64,000 bases of DNA, taken from contig CM021320.1 of NCBI GenBank assembly GCA_010645155.1, forward strand, positions 1,127,288 to 1,191,287. Direction: 5' to 3'. The stretch comes from Tigriopus japonicus. Its lineage: Eukaryota; Arthropoda; Copepoda; Harpacticoida; Harpacticidae. The translations under genes and the position numbers were made by a program. This document shows, one piece after another, positions 14,301 through 25,700 of the stretch (within the stretch, counting starts at the first letter, position 1; each line of letters starts with the position of its first letter). Below the pieces are notes generated by a model. The model was not told the DNA's origin and ran no database searches. It saw only the letters and a program-made list of their open reading frames with translations.

Positions 14301-15585
14301 ATGGATGAAGCCAGTTGTTGGCTGCCTTGGCCTCCTCGTTGGTAACCCGATATTTGGGAGATTAGTCACCAAATGTCCCCCCACATTCGAATGTGAAACG
14401 ACGAACTCGTAACAAAAGACGGATGTGGAACAAAAGAAGGATTTTCCAACTTTGGTGTCGACGAATAATGTGTGGTGTGGGTCAAGAGGTTGGAAGTTCG
14501 ATGGATTTGTTGGCAGCTCGATCTTGAAGTGATATAAATCTAGCATTGACCCGAACTGCCATGTTTATAAACGAGCCCTGGATTTTGGTGCAGTGACCTC
14601 AAAAGCGACTTTATTCGCTCAGTCGAACCATTCTTTGGCAGCAGCAATAAAAGCCAACTCGTTCGTCCGTAGCTCACTCATTGTCGAGTTCATCTCTGTT
14701 CAATTCAAAGAAAAAGCGCACGAAAGAGCACCGAGGAACCAACCAACGAGGAGATCTTATCAATAATAGAGGCTAATACGGGTCACAAAAAGAGGGGGGA
14801 GAATCTTTTGAACAATTCGCTATCTCACACGGCCACAAAGAGATTTCAATGGACAGCCAACGAGGAGAAAGGAGAAAAAAATCGGGTTGGTATGAACAGA
14901 CAGACAGAATCATATTTGCCAACTGTTTTATGGCTTGCCTTGGATTCAATTACATTTTTGTATCGCAACGGAGAAAACAACCATTGAAAAAGAAAGAGAT
15001 CCAAAGAGCAAAACAACGAAGGGGGCGTAGTCGTCTTCGTAGTTTCGAGTTGAGGAGGCAAAAGTAGATTCCCGTTTTCACCTTCATTCTTCGAGATCCT
15101 GTTCAAGTGCTAATCTCCCCGAAACCATGAATAAAATTGCCATTTTCTTCTCCCAGTTCGAACGAACTCTGAAACTGGTGTGTTTTCTCTATTGAAGAGG
15201 CGCCGTTTGTACGAGTCAAACAATGGTAATCATCCTTAGGAGAATGGTTCAATCCAAAGAGCATTGTGAGCGAGTCACAGAGATCCAATAAAGTTATCCT
15301 AGTCAAGAAACGGATCCATCCGTCTTGAATGTTTCTCTTCGATTGAAGTCTTTTCACGCATCACACTCACAACAAAAGCATTTCTGCTTCAAGAACTCCA
15401 AATTGCCGATGGAATATTAAATGGATGCTAATACTTCTACTCTTGGCAAATGTAAGAACGACACGACGAACAATCCAATCCAACCAACCAACAGCATGTC
15501 ATAATGAGAGTGAAAGTTAGAGCATCCGTCTCTGAAATTGCTGATGATAGACGAGTTTAAATAGAGAGAGGGGTGATGCTAGCAA

Positions 15586-16044
15586 ATGTTTGCGACACAA
15601 GCCTTCCCCAGGATAGACAACTCAACCAGAACGGATGACGAGAAATCTGCCACGATCGAGTGCATCAGATCCGGCCCAGATTCAAGCCAAAAGCAATATG
15701 CATTTATTTCGGGGGGCCATGTGGATCAATTAAAGCAAACTGAGGAAGAGTATTTAGCGATTGAACTCGCGACAGAGCAATTTCCAATTTCATTTCAAAG
15801 CGTTTATCTGGCCAAGATCTCGTCGGAGAACCTGCAAGAACTGCCAAATGGAAACCCATTGGTCCAGGATGAAACGAGGGCCAGGATCGTCTCATTTGAA
15901 GTAAATGGCTCTATATTGATGTTGGGATGGCACGATGAGGCCTTAAACATTCGACAGCATGGAATGCTGAGGATTCACGGAGGGAAATTACTGGGGCATA
16001 TTGAATTTGGTTCCAATTCCAGAGGCATTTATGTCTTGAGATGA
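15586..16044 (+). CDS. Candidate intron-nested ORF, 152 codons, unknown function
   Basis: A continuous frame from ATG to TGA, closed upstream by a TAG two codons before the ATG, so it is not an internal exon with an earlier in-frame part unless splicing occurs within it. Composition is balanced and protein-like: Glu, Gly, Ile and Leu-rich, low in Cys and Trp, with alternating polar and hydrophobic residues (ARIVSFEVNGSILMLGWHDE, LRIHGGKLLGHIEFGSN) suggesting beta structure. There is no signal peptide, membrane segment or motif I recognise. Length alone is not decisive, as other frames of 150-168 codons in the window look spurious. It lies on the strand opposite the host gene. Confidence 0.3.
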   Translation: MFATQAFPRIDNSTRTDDEKSATIECIRSGPDSSQKQYAFISGGHVDQLKQTEEEYLAIELATEQFPISFQSVYLAKISSENLQELPNGNPLVQDETRARIVSFEVNGSILMLGWHDEALNIRQHGMLRIHGGKLLGHIEFGSNSRGIYVLR

Positions 16045-17729
16045 ACTATGAAATGCTTGGAACGGTGGGTCCTAGCTAGAGACAGACATCTGTTTCCAAG
16101 AGACTCTCTTTGACATTCCATAGTGCTTGGGGAACTTATCTTCGGGTTGATGATGATGCGAAGTAAACCGTTTTCTTCGTGATGTTCCACCAGTTCGGTT
16201 CCCTCTTAAAAACAAATGCTCGTACACTGCAGTCCTCCTTCTTGCAACTTTGTCCCAGAAGCGACACGAATGGCGACATGAACTCGCTAGTTCCAGTATC
16301 TGGCTGGTTGCTAGCTAGCTATATGACGACTAGATGGCTTGATAAGAGCCGCAAAAACCACCACACTACCAAATCCCGCATTTCTTTTTTTGCTTGGGAA
16401 TTCTGGTCATTCAGACCAAGAACTGCATTATTACGCTTTGGGTAGCCTTGTTCGACCTTCTGCGTTTTGGTGGACCATTTGTGGAAGAATCTCCTCCCAT
16501 TTGATTATTTACTCGTCCTGTACGCATCTTGATGCCGACCAACGGAGTACAATCTGGCACCTGAAACCACTCTATTCTTGCCATTGACCTTGGCCATTCG
16601 TGCGCTAATCTATGCCATTTTTACAACAATTTCTCGTTGTCTTAGTCAGCATTTCCAGGGCATGTGATGTACTTGAAATGCGATGTCTTCTCAGGATCTC
16701 CCCTTTAATCATACTTTACGATCTCAATCAAGCATTGCGAAGGGCTCGACTTGAGTGGTACTTGTACGTTCATACAGGAACCCCTGAAAGGGGTGGACAC
16801 GAACTCCGATTTTTGAAAAAATGGTATGAGGCCGAGGCTATATTTTGACACGACGTCATTTATTCCTTATTAATGTCTAAAACTGTTGAACATGTGTTTT
16901 GAAAGAATTCACGCAAACTTTTTGTGTTAATATTTGTGGACTGGATGTTCTTCACCTTGATTTTAGAAGTCCCAGCACTCTTTTTACTCGTCTCATGAAC
17001 TTTTGACATTCAACTCTCCAAAGGATTTTAGTCCTCATAAGAATGAGGAAAATACGTAGATGGAATCTTGCTTCACCCATTAGTCCAACTTCAGTGAAAT
17101 AATGCTTAACAGAAGTATCTGTGGTGGTATCTGGAGTGTTACTCATCTTCCATCCTCTTCAACACCTCCACAACGCAGGAACCATTTCCATAAGAAAATG
17201 AAAAAACAAGAATGGTCTCATTTTGAAACAAGATGGAGTCCAAGTCAGAGATGTTGTTGGCTATAACCATTGAAGGGCACTTTTGACGGTTCTGGATCAG
17301 ATCAGCCATCTGATCCGGATTGGAACAGGAACAAAGGCAATCACAACGTCCTTGAGACAAAATGAGTGAAAAACATGAGGATTAAAGCCTTGATTGTGGA
17401 TTTGATTGAAAATGTTTCAAGTCTTGGGGCTCAAGAAGGTCGGGACCACGCAGGACTGGGGCTAAGGGTCCTTCAGGACCAAAGGATCATGTCTTATCAT
17501 TGCAGGGATAGGCTCTACAGGCTTGATAAGGTTTGATTGATCTTCTTAGATCCCCTTGTCCAGGAATTAACAATCAGATTGAATGAAAAAATCCACACAA
17601 TTCAATCTTGATGGGAGCATTTCATTCTAAAGACTTTGGGAGGGTCCATGGACCCGGGTTAGACTGTCAGATCACCAATTTGGGCTGACTGACTCCAAAG
17701 GCAGATCAAAATATTGAGCCCATCCATTG

Positions 17730-17936
17730 CTAGTAGGTCCACCTGATAGGTTTCAAAGTCATCTTAATTTGTTCTTCATTTGATCGAATTCTTGACACTG
17801 AGGACTTCTTCTTTCTTTGTTCTATATTGACCTTAATCCGAACGCAAATTCCTCTTGAAAAGGGATTAAGAACCAACTTTCCCCACATACTCTCACCCGG
17901 ATCAAAACGGGGAGTTTTATCGCACTCGTCCATCAC
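17730..17936 (-). pseudogene. Coding-like fragment in the left arm of the inverted duplication
   Basis: Begins MMDECDKTPRFDPGESMWG and runs 68 codons. The right-arm copy opens MDERKETPRFGPWESW, so the first dozen codons are alike; a one-base difference in a G run then puts the two copies in different frames. Because the pairing includes aligned ATGs, the shared ancestor may have been an exon. No family is established. The second frame (ESWFL-x2-x-QEEF) faintly recalls the ligand-binding lobe of ionotropic receptors, but the match is too short to name. Confidence 0.25.
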
Positions 17937-18376
17937 ACAACTTGAACAACTTAAGAGTATCTTACCTGTCCTTATTATCCTGAACTAAAAGACACAACCA
18001 TACAATAAAGGAAATTCGAAAAAGGACCATCATTTATAGAACATGTTATGCCAAGTTGACAATCTCACAACCTATAACAACCTTGATTTCATACAAAGTT
18101 TGGCATGTGTTAATTCAGTTCAGGATAATACCTGAAATATTGATGGATGGGTTCAATTGTAAGTTCAAAGATACTAATAAGACGTTAAAGTCGGATGATA
18201 TATGAGCTCGGAAAAAAACGATATTTTGTTGTTGATAATTCAAGTAATCGTAAGATATTCTTAGTTGTTCAAGTTGTGCAATGGATGAGCGTAAAGAAAC
18301 TCCCCGTTTTGGTCCGTGGGAAAGTTGGTTCTTAATCCTTTTGCAAGAAGAATTTGGGCTCGGAGTCCGGTACAAA
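17832..18376. repeat. Interrupted inverted duplication carrying a coding-like exon in each arm
   Basis: Left arm about 17832-17986, right arm about 18117-18376, centre near 18075. Three blocks match in inverted orientation: a long outer block (GGATTAAGAACCAACTTT, CAAAACGGGGAGTTT, CACAACTTGAACAACT), a perfect 13-bp inner block (17974-17986 against 18117-18129) and a looser innermost block around GCATGT/ACATG-C. The outer block looks about 80% identical by eye. About 110 bp (18130-18248) sit in the right arm with no counterpart on the left, and a 10-base stretch is missing on the right. The matching part is open in both copies, reading outward: minus strand for the left copy, plus strand for the right. 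Confidence 0.7.
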
Positions 18377-18397
18377 TTCGTTTTTTTGCTTTAGTTA
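18284..18397 (+). pseudogene. Coding-like fragment in the right arm of the inverted duplication
   Basis: An open frame of 37 codons from the ATG of MDERKETPRFGPWESW, followed by LLQEEFGLGVRYKFVFLL and a stop. It pairs with the left-arm frame at 17730..17936 but is shifted by one base after the shared start, so at least one copy is frame-broken. No splice site is assigned. Positions are approximate to a few bases. Confidence 0.2.
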
Positions 18398-18403
18398 GGG
18401 CTA

Positions 18404-18798
18404 TCACTTCCGAAGGTTATTGCAGGTAACCTCGTCATCAGATTTCATTTGATCACTTTGATCGTCATCTTGTAGATTAGACACCTTTGTGGGTTCATTC
18501 GCACTCCATGATGTGGTCATTCATTCACTATTTCATTCACTCTTTCTTGGGTGAACTGGATGTCTTCGAAACACCAACATCGGACTGATTTTTGGGCATG
18601 GCGTTGACCTTTACCAAGGCTAGGACTTGGCTGGACCCGCTTGAAACACAGGGAACACCGATTGGCGCACTATCTTTTGGAATTTTGGTCGATTTCCGTT
18701 TGATTTTCCGCTCCCAACATGGCGGTTTGTTCTTCTTGTTTACGAATCTCGGCCTCATACCGGAGGTTGCGTGCCGGAGAAATTCCGCGAGTTCGCAT
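18404..18798 (-). pseudogene. Cluster of three coding-like short frames, possible degenerate gene or element
   Basis: Three consecutive minus-strand frames have protein-like composition. Frame one, 18670..18798: 42 codons from ATG, charged and helical (YEAEIRKQEEQTAMLGAEN). Frame two, 18537..18758: 73 codons, Lys/Ser/Pro-rich, ending TSSSPKKE. Frame three, 18404..18520: 38 codons with the acidic run LQDDDQSDQMKSDDE. They lie in different frames and overlap end to end, as expected if one reading frame had been broken by indels. The block ends close to the inverted duplication. No homologue is recognised; a gag-like or host-gene remnant are both possible. Confidence 0.25.
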
Positions 18799-20760
18799 CC
18801 AGTATTAATACTATTATATAGGTTATCCCTGGTTCATATCAAGTTCTGTATACAGTAAGTAGTAAGTACATACACACGGTGAAGCAAGTGTGAAATCAAC
18901 CTTGAGGCTCGTTCTCATTCCTCCAAATAGGTTCTAGTTATCGCAACTAACAATTACTCAAAATGAAGTCCTCGACATCTTGATCAGGACGTCAAGGTAA
19001 CAAGCCCGCTTGTCTTGGGTGAATCAGAGCGGAACTGACTCAAAAACGTTCATCAAATAACCGAAATGTGATACCAAAAAGGCCCGCTTGTCGACTTTTG
19101 GGGAGCTAGCCCAAGGTTTCCCATGAATGGATTTCCGTAAGTGAAATCTTGAGCATTGGTATTAGTCCTAGACCACACCACACGTATCATTGCACCGTTG
19201 ACATGTGATGATGAACTGGAATATTCAACGCATTCGATGATTGCCTCAGTGAATGTGTGAGCGAATGCATGGAAGAGGAAGTTAGCTTGAAAAGAAGGAT
19301 ACGAGCTGTTTAAGGGGCCTAACATTCGAGAAGGCTTTGTCTTCCTGAAGCTGAAGAATGCTTCTTCTGGCTTTGAATGAAAAGACAGGATAGATTGCCG
19401 AGGTGTTTTCGTAAATGGTTTTGTAAACTGTTTAGCATTGCTCATTTGACTGTCTTCATACAACGTAATGCACGAGTGAACAGACGAAACGTCAGCATCT
19501 TGATTTCTTCTTTCAATACACAAGGTCACTAAACGCGGATTCATATCAACCACAAAATCGTGGCCTCGTGAAAAAGTTTGAAACTCGAAAAGTCAATCAT
19601 TATAGGTGAAACTCTCAAGCGCAAAGGAAGAGAAAGAGAAAAAACCCACAGAGTGATTCTTAATATGTAAATACCGGCTTTGGTTTAGGCTGAGAATGAA
19701 TCCAATGATGGATGGCGACTCGATGATGTTAAAGCCTCACGTCATGATAGCCCAAATGATGGCGGCAAAGACAGTGCGTGATTTTTTTCCAAATTTACAT
19801 CCACTTAACATTTGGCCCGACTAAGCATGTAATGTGGAGACGAGATTGGGCCAAATAATTCATATGAACCTGAGGCCTCAGGCCTTCAACTCAACGCTAA
19901 CGGCAAAACGAAAAAAAAGTAATTATTCAAACATGGCCCTTGTCAAGTGAGAAAGGATAGAAACATCATACATATTAAAGACGGGCTCCCATCTTGTACC
20001 ATGCAATTGTCTGTCTCCGTTCTGTATATCTGTGAGGTCGGTTCTTTATCCAAGAGCGCTCGCTCTGCTATTTTAATGACAAAACTTCCAATTTATTTCG
20101 CTTCCATTTTTCATGCAAATTGAGGGTTGCTTAATGAAGCTGGGCTCTTAATAATAACATCATGTGTCTCTGGTGTACTTAAAGGCCAGCCCAGTCTGCC
20201 TCAGACAGCGACGTCTCTTGGGTTTTCATTAAACCAGCAATGTCTCCCAGTTCCATGTCTGGATGAATAAAGGGCGAAAGAATGGCAAGACAAAGACATC
20301 GTCTTTCTCGGTCGTCCATGGTCCCTTGACGAGGAGAATCATTGTCGCATAATTTAATTTGGGAAACCTGCCGCAAAAACCAACCAAGCCTGCACTATGA
20401 AGGGCCTTCCAACGAACCACTGCCATTCCCTTTTCAACCAAAGAAGCATTGGGTCTCTAAGGACACAATTACAAACGATCCCTATTTGCATAAAACCAGC
20501 TGAAGAAGAATACGTTCGTATTTGTCAACTTTCTTCATCTTAAGAATAACTGTATTTTCGGGCCTTGGGTGACTTCGAAGATCAGACAAAGACCAACGTG
20601 ATCCCAATCCCAACTTTGATCAACCGAGTAAAATGGCACCAAAAGCGAAACCTTTGCCAATTTTACACAGACGTGAACGTGCCAAGGCGCTTCACTCGGA
20701 AAATCGGGGAACAATGTTCCCATCTTTGGGTCCACATTTCCATCAAAGAAAGAGACAAGC

Positions 20761-20775
20761 CTCTCTCTCTCTCTC
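20761..20775. repeat. (CT)n microsatellite
   Basis: Seven uninterrupted CT units. Confidence 0.95.
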
Positions 20776-22440
20776 GGGTACAGTGTGCAATGAGTGAAAG
20801 AGATTGGGATTTTGTGCACCTTACATCTTTGAGGATGAATCGAAAGTGAACCCTAGGCTCTAGTAGAAGCTGAATACACGATCCTTGAGCCGTCTCCTTG
20901 CAATTATGAAGGCAAAAGCATGCACTTCTCTACTCATTGCATGAACGGTGTGTAGTGTGTACGTACGTTCGTCCGAGACATCAAGTCAGTTCATGTAATC
21001 AATGTACACTACTACAGTCCGCAGTTTTGACGAAGGAAGGGGGAGGAATAGAGGCCCTTGGGGTAATCCGTAAGGTGAAATATAACAGAAATCAGAATGT
21101 GAAATCGGTGATGGCGAAAGTTGGTGATTGATTTTACTCCCGAGCCCCGAATGATTACAACCGTGATGGTGTACGTACATACGCATATACTCGAGACTTT
21201 GGTCGGTAACAAAGGGCATTCATGTACGTACGTATTATTCTCACCATGGCCCAATGGGAAGAAAACTCACGGAAGTCGTTGAAGTGAGCGTACCTTCTCA
21301 CGTGAATAAAAAAAAGTCCACTCAAGGAGATTTTCGGTTTCCCGTCCAAAATACGCGGTGTGTTCATTAGTGGTATACAGAGGGTGGTGTTGTTTACACG
21401 CATGGTACTGATCGTTCGTTAATCCATGGTGAAAGTGAATTCTGTTCTCAAGGGATGATGATGACCGGTTAATTGTGTATTGATTGGTTTTAATAAGCAA
21501 TTACGGATTTCCATTAACTTTCCTTTTTTCCTCTTTGATCAACGTTCGTTTTGGGCCGAGCAGCCAATTCACGAACCTGAAGGGAAAAAATGACGACGAA
21601 GACCAGGCGGAAAATAGCCTCGACAGAATGTTCATCCACCGAGATGCGATTTTATTTCATGACCAAGATTTGAACTCACTTCCGAGTTTCACCTGCTTTA
21701 CCACTGCAATGAGGGGGATCTTCGACTACTTCAGGAGTGGTTGAAGGAGGGGTAGCCAGTGGTTGTTGCCCAAGCAGGAAACCCTGAACCAAGTGAGAGT
21801 ATTACCATAATGGCCAAGCCGATATCCAGGTCATAAAATGGATCCTGCCAATTTCAAAATGGGTTGGGCGTATTTAACGCAGACCACCAGAAACACCCGC
21901 ATAGAAACGAGGCTAAATTCGAGGATAGACGCTCTTATAGTCCCGGGTGTAAAGCTCGTTGAAACGTGAGGTCATCTATATCAAGCATCCATTCATGTTT
22001 TCGTCAAAAAATCGACAAACAGGTTTGCCGAATCCAGCATTTTTCTCGGAGATCCGAGCAAACTCCATTCATGCAGTGCACTTCATTATTCATCTGCCGC
22101 TTTTCTGCTTGGCATGAGACTCTGCAACTCCGAAGACTGAGGAGAAGTGAGATATTATTTGGCCGTCCATCTGCCTGCCAATGGCAACTTACCCCTCCTC
22201 CTCACTGAGCCTTCTATCATTCATCAGCTGTTACGAGTTATATATACATGACCAGATAGTACCAATGGTAGAGGGGGAAGAATTATTTTCGCCTCACGAT
22301 GACATCGATTTTTCCGTCATGCCATCCAGCCCACATGTGGCCGAGTCTTTGTGATATGCACAACTTCAATCAAAGCTGAGCACTCACGAGAGTCCTGAAA
22401 ATTCTTGTAATATTGTTTTCTGCTTTTTTGGCCTCCAAAG

Positions 22441-22794
22441 GTTCTCACCAAACAAGAGTTAGGAGGAATCGGATCCCTAACACCCGACTTAAAGTTAGGT
22501 ATGACCACTGAGCCAATTTATGGCACGGTCTGTTTTTACAACACCCTGGAACAACAAATGGTCATCTGTCATTGGGGTCAAACAATCGCTACAATCAATG
22601 GAAATACGAGGTTTACAATACATATGGATGTAGGGAGAATCATCGCGTTTTTTGCATACGGAGACATCAGCTTACAGATGGAATATGATCAAGGGCCAAT
22701 TGAAAACGGAATAATGACACTAATATTACCTACTTCCTCCACTTCATCAATGTCAATCGTCGGTACTCTGTGTGTGAGGTTTGCCCACCTGTGA
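22441..22794 (+). CDS. Candidate exon or small ORF, unknown function
   Basis: The frame is open from 22411 to the TGA at 22794. A pyrimidine-rich stretch ending GCCTCCAAAG could be a splice acceptor at 22440; otherwise the first ATG is at 22501 (97 codons). The peptide PKVLTKQELGGIGSLTPDL then MTTEPIYGTVCFYNTLEQQ then hydrophobic-polar alternation looks protein-like. No family resemblance was found and no convincing donor follows. Confidence 0.22.
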   Translation, partial: VLTKQELGGIGSLTPDLKLGMTTEPIYGTVCFYNTLEQQMVICHWGQTIATINGNTRFTIHMDVGRIIAFFAYGDISLQMEYDQGPIENGIMTLILPTSSTSSMSIVGTLCVRFAHL

Positions 22795-25700
22795 AACCCT
22801 CAACCCTCTAACCCAGCAAGAACGTACGTACTTCTGCATCTGTATGACATGCGCCGTATATTTCTATCTTTCCTCCGTCAAAAACGATCACTTGTCGGTC
22901 GGTCCCTCACATTGATCCAATGAGTACAGGTAATTTTCGAATAAAACAAGTTCGAGAGATCTCTTTGGAAAAATGAACTTTGAATCACTTAGTAGGGGAG
23001 CACGAGTGGTTGGTTGGTGGCCTGAATGGCCGATGTCTAAGTAGAGACCAGGGAGTAGGTAGTGCTATTGTTACGTAAGGACAGGTGCAGATGTCACGAT
23101 AAAAGAATTCGAGAGGGAAATGGACAGGTTGAAAGCCGATCAAAGGAAAGCTGTGCTTTGTTGTCCAAATCGGACACATTGTCAGTGATGCCGAAAACAA
23201 CAAACATGAAAGTGGAGAGGTCGTCAAACCCATTTGAGGTTTAAGCACCCTCATTGAGGTCAAATCCATTTTTTTTCAGGGAGTACTCATGAGATCCAGA
23301 TTGCAGCTCGTTCCTACTAGGGCATCATTGTTCTATTAGACAAGGGCCTCTATGATCCTCTCCAGCTCAAAATGGGGCCCATTTAGAGCCCAACTCTAAG
23401 ATTGGGGCCTACCAAGGACAGCAAAGGAGGAGGAGGAAACTGAAGCTTTGGGACTGGCTCTCGAACTCGTGTAGAACTTGAACTGTCGAGTGCGGGAAAG
23501 CCGGGAAAAACTGAGAATGGGTAGTTGAGATAAGGAGAAACCATAAGGAGAACATCAATAAGACTTGAAAGTCCTCCTCTGCAACTCAAGCTCAAGTTGT
23601 ACGAAACCCTTCTTGAACGTTTAACAATCTCATTGAAGCCATTCATTGCTATAGTGACACAAAAGGGGAAAATAAAGGGGGACATCTCTAACTTGTGGAT
23701 TAATTCTAGTTTGGCCAGATTGCTCTTGCACGAACTGTCCCAGTTCTGTCATATTATGAAAGCACGTATTCCAAATTTTGGGTTTAATTTTATGGCCTGG
23801 ATCAGTTAAATGGGGCCATAACCTTCAGTGCATTCAATCGTTAAAGCCAAGAGCGAAAAATTGTCTCCGCAGCAAATATCGTTAAAGGTTGCGCAAGAAT
23901 TACAAAACCAATTATACGAAAAAAAGGTTTGTTGTCATCAGGCAAAGGCAAATGCTATTGTTTTAGCAAAAAAACTTATCAATGACAATTCTTATCACTT
24001 TAGTATTGAGTAATACATTGCCTGAAAACTTGAACTTTTCGCCAAATCACGAAGCCTAGTCCCTAAAAGACGAGAAGAAAAACAATGTAGGAAGAACCCA
24101 AGACTTTTCAGTGGATCCCCATAAAGAAGCATTCTTGCTGCATCACCAGTGTAGAATTGAGGGTTAATGGTGTATATAAAATTGAGGACATTCATCCGTT
24201 TTTTACCCGCTTTTTATTCTCTCAGAACGCTTCGGCAACCCAAATATCAACATTGGCAGAACTCTGTTGTTGGCTTGTGGTGTGGTGGTTCCTCGTAAAT
24301 TTCACATGATTGATGTAGTTCTGGGTTTCCAAGCACCACGAGATTCTCCTTGTTGTACAATAACAAATGATGTCGGGTTGAACCATTCATATTGTTCCCC
24401 AGTAAGATGTCAAGCCAGCCATTTATTGCCAACATGCCGATCGACAGCCTTCGACCTTGACAAAGGGTTATGATTAAAGAAGGCAGTCTCATTCAGAAGC
24501 TATGTACCACTCGACTTACGTTTTTGCGCCATTCAAACGGGCCAAAGACGCCGTTGAGAGCGTAACGAGCAGCTCCCTCTTTCCTTGTCAAATCAGAGGT
24601 CTAAATTAACCGGTGTTTGTACGCTGTTGGTTAACAGGAGTCTGCAGCAATGGAAATGCACTTATTCGCTGCCACTTGGAACACCAACGCGTGAGCAGAG
24701 GGTTCTGCCCATAAAAACGCCTGGCGTGCACAATGCATAAACCCAATGCATGAAAAAAGCTGTTGACGGATATTATTTTCATGGTATTTGCGCTCTTTGC
24801 GACGGAACTCTGTGCTTCTCTATCCATAAAAACGGCAAAAAAATAACAGGTAGTGGGATGGAAGGACGATCTGGTTGAGTTGGCAAGCTTTCAGGCCAAC
24901 AAGCTTTAATTTACTTTCGGGTTTTTTTCCCATTGGACAGTGAATCAATCATGGAGAGCGAAGGATCAAAAAAGATGGCGAATGCCATGCGATTCTGAAT
25001 TTTTTGTTCGCCTTTCAGTTTGGAGTAAAAGTGCATTTGTTTACTTGCGATTCAAACAAGGATAGAGCTGCTGCTTGGAAAATCGACTAGATTGAATCAA
25101 TTTCTTGTTGGCCTTGCTTTCAAGATCCTTTCCTCGAAGTGAACTCTTTTTTTTGGCACAAGGTACTACAGTAAAAGTGGTTCCATGTTCCATGTCGACA
25201 ACGGTTTTGTTTGCATGTTCAAGTGCATAAGTTAGGGAAGTTATTAATGTCCTCGTGAAACTCGACAACAACGACAAGAAACAGTTCTACTTCCAGCTAA
25301 TCCCCCCCTTAAAATGAGGAATGATAATAACATACTTCGGTCTAGTGCCAACTACGTACGTTCCCATTCTTCTTCCTTCTTAAACAAAAGGCATCTGTTC
25401 ATTTTGATTAAAGTTGGCGTTTCTCGTTCATGCAACTAGACTTGCACCAAGTTCAATACATTCAATTCGCAAACATGTTTGTAAAAGCCTAGCCAAAAAA
25501 ATCTAAACCGAACCACTCGGGATAATCATGAGTAACACACGATATTTTCAGGATCGGCATTGTCAGGAACATCTTCAAATTGACCATAGTGTGGTTTCGA
25601 AGGGATAGACTTCCGCGATTAAATGGGAAGCAAGGGATTATTGGCGCCTTTCTTTGCTTTATATTCGGTAATCCGGTTAGAGACTTGGGGTCCACCGTTC

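Noticed and set aside
19053..19553. 166-codon minus-strand ORF
   Set aside because: No domain, signal or splice evidence; length is within the chance range seen in this window.
25041..25277. Minus-strand frame with TYALEHANKTVV, recalling the histone H4 C-terminal region
   Set aside because: Only about ten residues line up and neither flank matches H4.
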